Shown piece after piece: positions 25,201 through 40,200 of a stretch of DNA of 64,000 nt. Every line of letters starts with the position of its first letter. The stretch's first letter is position 1. The DNA comes from Owenia fusiformis. Its lineage: Eukaryota; Annelida; Polychaeta; Sabellida; Oweniidae. The notes beneath the pieces were generated by a model that did no database searches, was not told the DNA's origin, and worked only from the letters and a program-made list of their open reading frames with translations. Position numbers and translations under genes: made by a program. Location: contig CAIIXF020000009.1 of assembly GCA_903813345.2 (NCBI GenBank), positions 4,706,030 to 4,770,029 of the forward strand, written 5' to 3'.

Positions 25201-28200
25201 TAAGTACTTGAATAAAGCTATAAAGGAAACTTAAAGATTAAAGATAATGACATCAATATCCTTTGGTTTTTACCTTACTTCCACAGGAACAAATAGAAAT
25301 AAAGAAAATCAAATCTCCAATATTCGAAATGCTTTTTAATATAAAATGATTTCTGAGCCTTCAATATGTAGTCATATTGTTACCCACAAGGGACAACCAC
25401 AGATTGAACTTTGAGGTTACTTTAATAAATTTCATTTCTACCATATTTGAAATTGTATCAAAACCCTACAAGGCTAAAGAGATGAGACACCTTGGCCTAT
25501 ACTTCCAGACAACAACAGCTTCTATTTATGTGTTGATTAATTCATTTTGATTATTTACATATTAAAGATTGGACACATTGACACCCCTGTTATCACACGC
25601 CTCCATGAAGTGGCCGCCATCTGGGACTGTTAATAACCAAGACACAAAGCAAAACAACAATTAATAAAATATTTCCCACTAATACGAGCTCAGGCTCTGT
25701 AAAAACAAGGATGACACACACAATACAAAATATGAGTTATTTTTTGCAGTGTTGTATGTTTTCTTAAAGTTTATTCAGAAACGTCTGATTTATACCAGGT
25801 CATGCTAACCTGGGAAATGTCAGTAAAAGTTGCAATATTTGAAGAAATAAATTGATTGGAATTTCCACATAAAAAATCTTGTCAAAAGTTATTGGATTAT
25901 ACCAACTGCACAATGTAAAAGAATATCTGTTTAGGAGGGGCTTGTTCGTGCAAAACACGATGCGCGATACTCCTGTCATAGTCAATTCCATTGTCTCCAA
26001 TTTCTTGACAGTAAAATTCTTCACTTTTATGCATCTCTGTACAATTTCAAATACAGATATTAGCATGGTCACTAAATTCCTTGCTGATTTCTTCCATTTC
26101 CACTCTGAATTCATTAAACCCTAGACTATTCATTCATAAGTCAGTCCTGTTAGGTGCTATTGATCGCAGGTATGTGTACTCTAACACTTTGCAATTGGAT
26201 TAAATCTACAAATAATCATGTTGCAGTCAGACAAATTCCAGAAAAGATTATGACATCAAAACCAATTCCAGAAAGTTAATATAGACTATAGATTCTGTAA
26301 ATGTATGCAGTATTTATGTTGGCCACAAAAATGTAAAATGTTGAGCAGTTTTGAATATCTAGGAAATATTTCGACATCAAAGGGCTCTGAGTTATTCTCA
26401 TTTATTATCAAAGAAGGCCAGCTTAAATAATTATTTTCAGATATTTTTATTTTATGAAATGCAGCTGAAAAATTAAGATATTGCAAAATTGTCAATAAAA
26501 TCATTTTGATCCAATTTTAATATATTCAAAATGAATTTTATCCAGAGCTACTTATTTGTGTCTGAATTTATGTCTAAACAATATCATCCAAAGATTAAGA
26601 ATCAAACATATGACAGGTTTTTTCACTTCTATTGACAAAAACACGTACAGCACAAGTCTTCGACGTGCCTTATGTTTGTTTTAGTCGAGAATATGACAGC
26701 GCAGTGTCACCCTCGCATCAATCCACTTCTTTAAAGTTAGCATATAACAAAAATATATTCATCCTTAATTGAAATAATTCAAAAAGAAACCTCCATCAGA
26801 AATCCCCAAAATAAAAATGCAATCTTAACACAAAGGGAAACCAAGTGTCCATCGACTCCCTATTAAAAACGTGTCATTCATTCAGTTAAGATTGAGGATA
26901 TGATAGTTGGTTATAATTGCTACTAATGGTCAGTCTGAAATTTGCAAAATGTGATTTATAATTGAGGGAGACAGTTCAAAGGTTGGAAGAGGCTGAAGTT
27001 GTCATATTTGTCAGAACACCAATTATAGGTTGTTGAAATGGGGATGGGGTTTCAAACTTGAGATTTTAGATATTAAATGTTGATAAGGACAACACCATTG
27101 TTAGAGACATAACTAACTTTTTTTTTAAATATTTTTTAATTATTGAACCAGCTAATGTTACAATCTGATGATTTTTTATTTCACATGATCTTTATTAAAA
27201 AACACAACCAGAAAATCACAAGGGGCAACATTTCAATAAGTCAAACCCACTAAAAAACTGATAAATCATAAAATAGCTAGATTACATCAAGAAAATAATC
27301 CATTTTGAGCCATCTAAATCTCAACTTTTGCTACTCAACTGAGATTAACCTAATCCACTTTAATCCTCTTCTAGGCTAATGCCCCAGATCAGCTAAAACA
27401 ACTTGAACTCTAAATTACAATGTTAAAACAACAACTCTATCTTAAATGTGTTGTTATTTGTGGTAAATGTACCATTCCCAATGAAAACACATCAGATCCC
27501 AGAAACTACCAAAAGGTGCAAAACTCATTTAATCTAAATTAATCCTATGGTTTCAATTACAATCAACTCTGTGCTAAATGGTCAAATCAGGTCATGTGAC
27601 CTACAGGGGAATTATGGGATGGACCATCAGTAGCATCCAGTGTAAACTGAGATAGTAGACCATTTTGAAGAAGTCAACTTCTGGATTGACTGTTCTCATA
27701 TTTTATTGACGTTGGCTCATGTTTTACAGGATGTGAACATTAACATTAAAAGGTTGGGACATTCTCAGACATATCGTTGTTCAAATGTCATCAAATTTCT
27801 ATTTAAAATATTGGCGTTAATTGGGCTTACGTCATGTGGGCATTTGGTTTGTTTTTAATAACGCAATCCTATCAAAATCAAAAAGTCTTGGTATTAATAT
27901 ATGATTGCATTAATTATCATGAACATACATTTTGTACAATTCTTCTATACATAATTGTAATATGCCAGACTGAATCTCTGTAGTTAATATTGTTTTTAGG
28001 GGTTTTAATTTGCTTTCTCTCCAGTAAACAACCCTTGCATTTTCTGGTTTCCAAAATTGAATATAAAGATTTCCAAGAATGTTTCTTCAACTGGTTAAAA
28101 ACTCAACTACCCTGACAAAAAAACAAAAGAATATTATTTCAGCAGATTTACGCTCTTTATAATCTTACCCTTCAACCAGGTAAATATACTCTAAACTGGA

Positions 28201-31200
28201 CGCAATGTGATTTTCTAATTCTTAACTGGGAAGTACTGGGAAGATCAGCTGTTACAATTGTATTTTGTGTTGTATTTTAAGAGAAAATTATATTTTGAGT
28301 TTTCAATGATTTGAATAAATAAAATTATTAAGTAAAAATGTTAATATTTAATGAAAAGTCTAATAAAGCAGATCTCAGATATTACTCAAAGCAAATTTGT
28401 ATCACATTAACTTGAACAATTATGGCCTACTCAAGTTTATTTCTTACTGTATTTTTACATACTGTATTACAGGAAACTGCAAATTCTGCATTGCATTTTG
28501 TAAAAGAAATGGTAACCATCTCTCTTAGAACATTTCTGCCAATATTCAATCATCTAATGAACAAATATGAATGTCGTGCAAATAAAGAAGCTTTCAAATT
28601 ATCTGAGTGTTATTATACTGGGATTCCAATTGATAATAAGTAGTATTAATAATGATATAGTCAATTACTATAATAGATGCTTTTCAATTACCGTATATAT
28701 TGCCAGGATTAATGATTATATTGGAGAACTCTAAAATACAATTATTCTTCCCAAATACATGGTACAGTGTGTTATGCAATTTCTGAATATGAGGATGGGG
28801 AATTGATATTTTATAACAAATATTTGATTTTAATCATTCTTTAGATTTCACATAAAGTTATAGACCAGCTAATTGTTCACCTCTACAGAGCTAGAAGTAG
28901 ACTGAGTAGATTGTTCACCTCTATTGTCGAAATCAAGTGAACACACTGAATAGTTGACAGTAGTTTACAGGTTGATTTAAAAAAAAAAAAATTTCCTGGG
29001 GTAATATACACAAACTATCTACCTCTGATTAACCAATCAAAACAGAGGAAATAAATTGCTACACCACCAAAACAAGAAAGTGTATCTATGATATTCAATC
29101 ATGCTCCTCATATGCATGATAATCATACAGAATCCTTCATTTACTATATGATACCAAGTGAAACAGTGTTGAAAATGCCATAAAACCCCACGGTTATAAT
29201 CCACTTGAGACTGTCAATAAAGGCAGAATACACGCAGACATGTCAATAAGTTACTTTACAACTCTCTCTCTTAGCTGTCAACGAAGCTATTCATGAATTC
29301 AACACTGTAACACATGATACATCTGGAGATACTGTATGTGAATCTGCTATGGGAGCCTGCTTAAAAAATTACCAAATCTTTAATTCAAACATTGAAACAT
29401 AAATTCACTTTATATATATATACTTTACACTAAACAGGTTTTATTAGGAGTACTAACAACAGGCAATTTGAAGGAAAACAACTGACTAAATTATCAGAAA
29501 TTAGAATTTTAACATGGAAACAGTTGCTAAATTTCCTCAAACAACAGGTGACTTTGGGGAAAAACAAATAGAGAAAACTGACTTTTGTCTGTTGCTAAAC
29601 CACTGCTTAGTGTATGAAATGATTCAACTGCTTTTTTAGCAGGTATTTTAGCAAAGATTTTATACCAAATGATCTGGAAACTTGGAGATCGAGACATGCA
29701 AAGAAGTTTTCACACTCAAAAGATGCAATTTAGATGATTTTATGTCAGTGCCCATTTGTTTGGCAAAACCATAAATTACACACAGTATTGTTGTTTTGTC
29801 AATATTGTTTTCATTAATCGGGTCTTTGTTTATTTTTGTTTTTTAAATGTTGCCAATTATCCTTTTTGATTTCAATGATTGTTTTTATTCATGAGTTGCA
29901 ATGATCTAGTTGGAAACTTGTGTAATCAGGTCTTCTTAGTTATTTGTTTGTTAGTACAGAATTTCATAACAACGAAAAAAGGAATGATGAAAACAAAATA
30001 ACAAACAATACAAAAAGGCAAACAGATGCGAATGATTCACAAAGTTTATCATCAACCTATGGACTACCAAAACAAAGAGTTCATTTTGAAGATAATACAC
30101 TTCATCATTTAGGTAGCTTGGAGACATAACAGTAGTTGGTGACTTTCTTGGGAAACCATGTGGCACTCCCTTGAATAAAATCACACTACCAACATTTCCC
30201 TTTCCTCTGATTTGAGAACTAAAGCATGGGATTTACAGGAAATAAAGAAAACAGATGTGAAGTCAATATTGTAATGTGTATAAAATGCTAGAAAATCAAG
30301 CAATTTTTGAGAATTTACAGAGAAAATTCAAGAAATATCCATGACATTTTTCCAATGGGTAGTTATCAAAAAGTAAATGAATAGCTGATAAACACACCTT
30401 CTATTTTCTAATACACCATTGAAATTGCTATCTTTCAGATAATGGGACATTATACATGTTGAATGCAAATATCCGTATCTCAAATACCCTAAATATCTAT
30501 AAACTAACTATATTTCCCTCTGAGTATTACTGATTCTTCTTTCGGTTTTGATCCTGGTATCAATTATCCCAAATATTCATCATTCATAGCTTTTTACTGG
30601 ATTTGGAATGTAAACTGAATCTTAACAACAGAAAATTTTCGTCCTGGTTTTCCAAGGTGTGAGATTTTCCCACATTAGGAATGTTGGGGTCTAAATTATG
30701 CCCAAAAAATACTTGTTCATAGATGGCTCTGAATGGAGCATACCTCTTGGTATTTATAAATTAATAATTTTCTACTGTAAGATTTAGAATGCCATAGACT
30801 AGACAAGATGATTAGATACATGCTAAATCAAAGAAAAAGAGTAAAACAATTGTTGAGTTAAGACAACTAAGGTACGTATATTAGCCAGATTGATGTTGCT
30901 AAAGTTTTCAATCTCCAATGTTACCAAACAAAAGCTTAAGAAGTTTTTGAAAATTAGTCAAATTGAATATGAGTTAATCCTATCTGTTTTGTGAAACTGT
31001 AAGAAAGACATCAAAACAATAGGTAACATAACATGATATACTGAATTGCAATCAAATTTGAAGAGTATAGTAGCAATCAAAGTGAAGGTCTAACACAGGG
31101 TATATCTTAAGATAACTTAATAAGAATTTAGATTATTATTAAACAGTCATACCATCAGGTGAACTTTAAAGTGCATGTTGAATATGAGGATATTAGAAAA

Positions 31201-34200
31201 TTTAATGAAATAGTGATTTCACAATTGAAAAGGAACATGGAAAACACATGATATTAAGGTATGGTGATATTTTAATGAATTTATGAATCAAACTACTATT
31301 TATTTAGCAAACTGAAGTTTCATTAGAATTTCAGGCTTCAGGGAAGCCGACAAGTTATTACGAATGATTGTTTTAACATAGAAAAAATCCTCAAAACAGG
31401 CGATTTTTGTAAAAACAACTAAAATAATGTCAATTGTTTGCTCCTAAGGAAGCCCATATAAATTGAAAAATGGTATCAAAACATGCTCCACAAATCTAGT
31501 TTATTTCACCGAGATTTTCTACAATAAAAGCAAATGGTATCATCAGTCATGATTCTAATAATGATCAATACTCAAAATAATACAATTGGAAAGGATCTGA
31601 AGATTTGCAGTATTTATCATCATATCGTAAACCTGATTTAAAGCGAAATATGGTATTATTGAGGCTATTTTTCAATCATAAATGTTCTTCCTTCATTTTA
31701 TTCATTGTTTTCATCCGAAGGAAAGCTCTGGAGTCACGCTTCAGTTTGTCTGCCAGTATTTCAATTGGGGAAAAAAAGAATGAGATTTTATCATATGTTA
31801 TACAATTTTTCAAACGTCAGGATCGTGCAAAACAATATGTATTGTGGGAAAATGAGCAGTAATCTCATAAACGACAATTCATTCGTAGCCCTGATATATT
31901 GAAATTGATTAAAAATGCATCATTAGCGTAAAACACTGGCTAGACTTTATATTCCCATGCATAATTTTCTTTTTCTTTTCTGTCCCTACTTTTTGATTGC
32001 TTCTTCTGAATTAGGTCATTTTGTATCTTTATTTAGTTCTGCATTAATGCCTCAGCCATACAGCAACCATATGGCAGCTGTAGCTTCCCAAATTGAAAAT
32101 ACAATGTAGATTCTCTATATCAGTTTTGTAAAACTACAGCCCCTTTGCGACTGACAAAGACCAAATGGGACCGAGGCTTAAGTCTCTGTCAAATTCCCTT
32201 CCATTTCAAAATAAAGGTTTATATTAGGATATAATCCAGGGTTTGGTGCAAGTATTTTAAGAGAATATGTAAAAGAGAGTGGAGAATAAGAAAAAAATTT
32301 CTAACTATCACAAGTAGTCTTTCATTAAACCCCCATTCCCCCTCCCCTTTCATCTATTTCTTCCTCTATATTCTGTATAGAAGTTGTGTTCGTTTGTGGG
32401 AAATATGCATGAGTTTGAAAAAAGACTATATCGCAAGATCTTGACATTCAAAGAGTTGCGTTTATTGTATAAATAAAAACGTCCTGCCACAGTTATCATC
32501 ACTTATCAAGTCAGTCTGACTCTCCATGGGAAGGACATTTTTCTACAATTTTCTACAAATTACAGAATGTTGGGTTAAAATATAGACATCAGTGAAGCCA
32601 AAATGTAATTAATCACGTTTTAACTTTACCCCCTCCCTCTGGAATCATCATAACAAAACCACAAATGTTATAAAAAATTAAGTGAAAAACATTATGATGC
32701 CACAACATCATGAAATACCTTTCACCCCTTAATGTAATCTATTGCATTTTTTGACATAGAACCCATTATTTGAGTAATTTCTTGCTTGCAAATAAATTCA
32801 CGTTTTTCACGACAGCTGATTAATTTTTTGCAATCTGTCTGGAGGTTAACCCTATCTGCAAGTTGCAAAGATTAGAAGTTAAATGGTTTTTTATTTATGG
32901 GCTCTACAGGGCAATAGATCTGCAATGGGGAATGATTATTTTCTGAGGATTACTCCCATCTTGCCCTTTGTCACATATTTCAGAGACAGTACCAACTTCA
33001 AGATTCAGAGGTCCAATTTACGAAGGTGTCATTACTTACAGTTTAGTTTAGGTTTTTGTCTGATTATGAAAAAAAAATAAATTGAAAAGTTAAATAGATC
33101 TGCAATGAGGAATGATTATTTCCTGAGGATTCCTCCCATATTGCCCTTTGTCACATATTTCAGAGATAGTACCAACTTCAAGATTAAGAGGTCCAATTTA
33201 CGAAGGTGTCATTACTTACAGTTTAGTTCAGGTGATTGCATTGGTCAGCTGAAAAGGAGATCACGGGACAATTTTTGTCTGATTATGAAAAAAAAAAATT
33301 GAAAAGTTAAATCAGAGAAAAGAACATCAAATCTGTGTGTTATCGAATGAGACCTCAAATATACTGCTGTCCCAAACTGTTTGGTACCATCTGGAATTGT
33401 ACTTTAAAACTTCAACTAAGTTTCTTATACTCCGGTCGTTGAGATATCATAAGGACCCCTTTAACTGACATGAAATGACTAATCATAATTCATAAAATGT
33501 TTTATTTGAATTTTTTCATGATGATATTCTTAATAATGAGCATTTGATACAAAGTATACAACCACATGTTTGACAAATAACAATAGAAAATATTAAACTT
33601 GTGTACCTCTGAAAATTGTATAAATAATTACAAACTTATCCTGACAAATGAACACTTGAGTTTATTCTTAAAACAAGAAAACAATTCCTTGAAATGGGAT
33701 TCACAAAAACAATTTGCATTTCATGAAATTCTTCTAAAACAACATGAAAAAGATTAAAATGTCATTTTTCATTATCTTCAAATCATGAAACAAAAACATG
33801 AACTTTTAACTTTTTGATATTTTGATCAAAAGTCGAATGAAATCCAATAAAATGTAAAACTTTTATTAAAGAGTCACAATTGTTCAACGACACTCCAAAC
33901 AAATGTTGTCAATATTTGCCGAAAATGTTGACTTTCAAATTCACGAAAGCCTCTGTTGAAAGCTGGGAATCGCCCCAATAAGTCACAGAGAAAACTTTAA
34001 CCCGTATGAATAAAACAAGGTATTCAAAAATTACTTTAAAACACTTGAAACTGTACAGTCAAAACTGAAAGAGGCTAGCCTATGGGAACAATCAATGGTT
34101 AACCCATTCAAAAAATCAACAGAGATCTTTGTAATTTCCTGAATTTCTCAAAAATATTTGAATAAACTCTCTAATATTTTTGCATTTCTTTACAATTTAG

Positions 34201-37200
34201 GATATCCCCTTTGAGACTGTTTACTTTTTATCATGCTAATTTCTCTCATTTGTGCTGAAAATCGCAAAAGAAAACATGACCATGTACCAATTTCATGCCA
34301 CTTTCTATATAGAGAATCATTGATCAATATGTACATGCTCTATAGAAGAGCTCATTCACTGCTGAGTACACACAAAGTAACACGGGGAATCTTTGCTCTT
34401 TTACATGCTAGAAAACCAATAACAATTAGAAGGTTGGTCCAGGTAGGACAAAAACCCACGACACATTCTGACAAACAAACGGAACTATCGTTAACAGTGG
34501 CAGTAACACGATAATAAACACTACAAAAAGATCAAACTAAATTAGCAGAACTCAAAGATATGGATCAGTATCAAGTCAAGTAACAACAAATTAGAAATAG
34601 TTGCGAGATGAAAAAGCAGTACCCTTATGATAGCTGGAGTAATTTTGACAGAAACATTTGCACAAATCATAAATATGCTTCCGGAAATCATGGATATTAA
34701 ATGTATCACAAAGTGGAAAATTGCATACAGGTATTATTTAACAATGTATTGTGTATTAATATCGTATTATGGTGTATCATATAATGCACTCTAGACAGAT
34801 CACAGACAGACAGGTATATTGATATAACATATGGTACATAAAATAAACAATATAGCATCAATATCATGTCAGGAGGGTTAGATTTTCCCATAATAAACAC
34901 CAACATTGACTTTCAATGATTTTTATTACATTTGGTTGAGTCATTAAAATTCTAATTGAAAAAATCATATATTTAAATTATTTGAGGAATTTGCAGCATC
35001 ATAAAATTAGTCAAACTACCCTAGCTAAGAATCTTACAAAGAAATGAAATACAGTCATGAAATTAGTAGCATTATCACCAGTACCCCTGTATCAAGGTGA
35101 TATATCATTTTAAAGCTTATTGGTACACAGGGGGTTATAATAGCCAGTAGGTGGGACCAATGCCATTGATTAGCTTCTACCTAATCCTCAGTCTACAATA
35201 ACATTATTCTAAATCACCCAGTTATACACCTTGAGTCTACTTTGACTACAATACCCCCAAAGTCCAGTCTCTAATTGCACTAAATCCTTGTTAAAACCAC
35301 CATTTTATTTGAGATCTTGTTTCAATATTTTCAGAGGCATTCTAAGCATTTCAGCTCAGAGGTGTTATATTTGGCACTCAATTTTTATTTTTGGGGTTTA
35401 TTACTTATACAAAGTATTTCGTAACAAACGGTCGAGATTATTTCATAAATTGGTTTGGGAAAGTAGTGTGACATTTTTGACTTTCTGATTTGATTTTTTG
35501 ACATTTTGCTAAAGGTTCTCAAATATGTTAACTCTTTTCTCAATAATTTGTCTTCACTATATGCGAGTTGTAAACATCACTGTTATCAATAGAATGAGTT
35601 GACAATAACCAACTCATAATAAAAACTTAAAACTGAGCTCGATAAATTGCCAAAATGAGTAAAAACTCAAAATGCCCTTGTTACTGAGACTCTAAGTATT
35701 ACAAAACTCAGAAAAGTAGGTAGTTCATATAAATCTTAGAGAGAAAAAAAGCATTAAATAGGTTTAACAATCGTGAAATTTTAAGGAAAGGTTCGCTGAA
35801 TACTCACCTGTGAATTCTATTGTTATTCATTCTTTGAAACTTAAGACATTTTTGTCTGAAGTCATTCGTGACATTATAACATAGTCGGCAGAAAATATTT
35901 ACACAAAATATCATAATAATCATTTTAATATTTGAAATAAGAAAACATATCAGTAACACCTGACCTATGGAAATATATTACGTATGAGATATTTTCGCAC
36001 ATAGACCTTGAGTTTATACCGTTGGCACGATGACAATACTTAAAGCTTCGTTAAAATATGATGTCATGAGCAAATAGGTTCGTTTAATGCTTTGGATATT
36101 ATCGTCAAAACTAAAATGAAGTTAAGATTTACCGAATCAAGTAAGGAATCAGTATTTGAAATATTTCAAGAAGTTGATGAATTCAATAAAGGTGAGAGAA
36201 AATTGTTTTTTGTAATTAGAAACTAATTACTTATTGTTTGCAGTTGGCTAGTTTCAGTAAACAGACGGAAATTGAGAAGAAACCTTTCATAAAGTAAGAT
36301 CTATTCAGCTTAAATTAGCGTTTTATCGTTCCGAAAAATGTTATCACTTTTGAAAAATAAAAATGTCATGAACATCTATTGATTTTCGTACCATTTATAA
36401 ATAGAGGAATAAATTTTTGGCAAGATCGTAAGTTCATTTTGATGATGTAATAAACAGGGTGGTTGCATAAAGATCACCTGTGGGGCAATATCTCTCACTG
36501 ATGCGATCCAATCAGAATACTCCTGCAAAAATCATCCGTCTGCTTATGCAAAATCATCCTAATCTCTCTAAAATTTGAATGAACTGTCTAATTTTATGTG
36601 ATTTTTGAATAATTTAGAGCATCACCTTCATATCTATTTAATCAATTTCTTGCAAATTCCTCAATACTTCTGATAATTTCTAAGATAAAAACATCACCAC
36701 CATGAGATTATATTTCTGAGTGCACAGAATTCTTCAGATAGAAGTGCCAAATTTATCGTCTGAAATGTGCTTATTACTTCACAAATACTGTACAAGTTTC
36801 TGGATGAAGGCAAAATTGATCAAAAACATGTTGATAAGTACAATATTTCATCTTAAAAGCACAAAACTAATTCTCACTGACAAGGATTATGGAATACCTG
36901 ATATTGCTATCATAAGGGCTATCTTGACTTTTGACTGCTGATGAGAGTCGACTGACCTCGTGATTTTTCTTTTTATGTTTAGTTAATGAGTGGACCATCG
37001 AGTCTTTAATTAATTCAAAGGTCTTAATGGTCACCTGGAATTCTAAAGTGAATTGCGTCATTGTGAACTCTCTAACTCAAATATAGAGAAACTGATACAA
37101 TGAAACTGAATGGGAAATTCAAATATATGAACAGCAAAGTGTATATACCGTAATATAGCAACACTCTGTGTAGAACAATTGCAGAGTACATTGTATTTAC

Positions 37201-40200
37201 ATAAGTCTGTATACTAAATTATTCCTCAAAGTATGTTGAATAATATTGCATGCGTTCCTAGAATAATAGTGTACATAACGTAACTGAATGGCAGCTGACA
37301 AAGCATCTATCGTTGTTGTATTCATCTACATATTTCTCTGTAGCTTAACTTCAAAATAGTCACACACATTTCCAAAATGTCCATATTTGGACATTGATAC
37401 ATTTTCCTTCCTCTCACATGCTCTTTTAGTATTTTAAGATTTAAAACGGAAGATACAAAAAGTAATTTCTGATAAGATCAACTCAAGTAACATGTTAACT
37501 TGAGTATGAGACCAAATGGTTCCTATATTTGAAGGCCATTGATTGTCTTGTTTTAAAATCAAAATTACAGTAGAAAAGAGTGAAATCAGCAAGGAATAAA
37601 GTAATCAGGCATGTAGCAAACACTCTAAATTGTATAGAAATGCAGAAAAATTGGGCAGTTCATTCAAATTTTAGAGAGAAATAGAGTGAAATAAGCAAGG
37701 TCAAGTTATAATTTATTTGAGATCCTGGATAACGACTACAAACAATCAATAACAATCATAACAAGGTTGATAAAATATTCATCACAGAAAATTACCAGAA
37801 ACTTGACACCAATCGCGTAACAATTAATTGTAAAACAAATATGGAAAATAAACGGTCAATTCTCTGCATACAAGTGTGAAAGCTGGGTAGCTTCCGGGGT
37901 GTTTGAAAATCTACAAGTTGCTTTATGTAATCGCGTGATTGTAAATGTTTAAACAGCAATGTTACACGTATCACATTCTGTAGACTTAAAGAGAATATGG
38001 ACGATGTTGGCTCATATTGTAAGTTTGTGTACAGAGCATACAATTAACTCTCAATTAGTATTGGAGTGCCATGTTCAGCGTTCCTAGACAAACCAAGTTT
38101 GTTTTCTTTGGTACTTCTTACATTTTGTATAATAATGAGGCTTTTTCATGGTCTTGCATCAAATCTCTACTTACATACATGTTCACATATAGTTTTGTGA
38201 ACAGTATGAGAAAAAAAGGGCAATATAGCGCTTGAATCAAGAGAAGCTACTTCCATGATCTGCGTACTAGACTTTCATTGCATGAAAAATGCCCTGGGTG
38301 TTTAAATGGGCCTTCAATGACTTTTGGTTTGAGAAAATTAGCCCTTTGAGAGAAATAAGCCATTTTTGCAAAAATAGGCTCAAATGTGCAAAAAAACGCC
38401 TAAATGTTTTGATATATGGATTTTCAAAATGGGTACAGTCTCCTCTCCCTTGTCACTATGACTGCAGATATGTCCGTGAATAATTGTAAAATTACATATA
38501 CATGTAATAGAGGTTCGAATCTAACTCACGTGAACTATCATGAGAGCCATGAGGGCTATTACTATTAAAATATTCACAAGTTTCATTTTCACATTCACTT
38601 TAAATCATCTGCTCCATATAGCTCATAATGTTCACTCTGTCAAGGAGTTAATGATATGATTTAGGATTTAATGATGAATAACTAAGAGGAGTAGTGCAAC
38701 ATTAAACTACAGACATTCCCCAGGGTAAAAAATTATATTGAAGTTTTCAAGATGAAGAAAATAGTTTTACCCTATACCCATCTAAGTGAATGAAATTGTA
38801 CTTTTTAAACCTCAAAAAGTTCACGCACCCCCTCCCTCCCTCATTGTGGGTAAAATCAATGAATGATCAATGCAAACTATATGTATGACATCATCTACAA
38901 ATATGTTGAATGGCCCATGTTATCGAGACCTTACTTTGAAACTTACAAAGAACTCAATGATTATAAGACAAGGGTTTTCAATCGATGTTGTGTAGTACTC
39001 TCTTATCTCTAGATAAGTTAAATGGGAAAACAATTTGGAAGGTCCACTACATGAAAAACCACTCAAGTATAAGTCCTGATTGCATTGGAGAAAATACCAC
39101 ATCCTTTTTATTATTTTGCAAACCAGATAACCTTCAGTAGATAAGCTAAAAGTTAAAATGTCATCTCTAAAATATCAGAGTGCCGCCCGAGGCATTTTAA
39201 CCTTACTTTTATAAAGACAAACAAAAATATCTGCACGCAATCTTAACACTAATATCTTGTATATGAAGCATCTAACATCTAATTTAACACAAAATTAATT
39301 AAACACTGCCAAAATTAAAATGCCATAGGCCTCGTACCTAGCCTTTATATCAAGCTGTATACACATACCCTTTAGCAATTTCACTTTTCGTTTAATGACC
39401 AGTTATTAACTATACCAATATCAGCATGAGATAAAATAGATGTGCATTCGTCAAAAAGGAACCAAACAAGGTAGACTGCTGATATTGAGTCGAAAAATAT
39501 TTTTTCAAGATTTGATTTTGTCAGACATAAAAGAGTTTGAATTTCAATGTTGACGGGAAATCTTTCATAAATACATTTGGAAATGACACATGCGGTAAAT
39601 CAAAAGTGTTAATTGAAAAAAAATATTGGTGGTTCATTTTAGTGACCTCATCCATGTATAAGTTGACAAATTATTTATTAATGATAAATTGAATGTGATT
39701 AATTGTAATCAAATGTTTGTTATTACTATTTCAGTTGTACGTGACCACATTATGACTCTTGATTGTGGATCGACTACCAAACACCTGTGACCTGAAACTA
39801 ACCAATCAACATGTGTAGAACTAGCCAATCAACAATTTTGATAAATTAACAAACGTGTAGATATAATCGGAATCACGCTATAGATCAAAGGCCTACGACT
39901 GATCAACCTGTTTGATGCCAAAGAAAAAAGGTGACAGTCCATCAATCAGAAAATTAAAAACTGTCCCGTCAAAAAGTAGGAAATAAAATACATGGACACC
40001 TGTGTGCGTTGGATGGAATATTATTACACAGAGAATAATGATTTAATATCGTAAATCAAATTATGCAGTGTACATATTTCACATAAGGTGCAAGTACTGA
40101 AATATTGCCAAAATGTTATCGAAGATGTTTTATATCGGGGTTCTTACCCCAGCATGCATCACTGTCGCCTTTTTCGTGGCTTTTCTCATCTGCTGGTTTA

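Noticed and set aside
25800-26114. Minus-strand 104-codon ORF, checked as the missing UTP6 exon because of an ATGTGG at about 25868
   Set aside because: The frame after ATGTGG stops quickly and lacks a YI.FC helix; no acceptor at the needed phase.
34233-34514. 93-codon plus-strand ORF in the giant intron
   Set aside because: No domain, repeat or codon signal; within chance expectation for this length of sequence.
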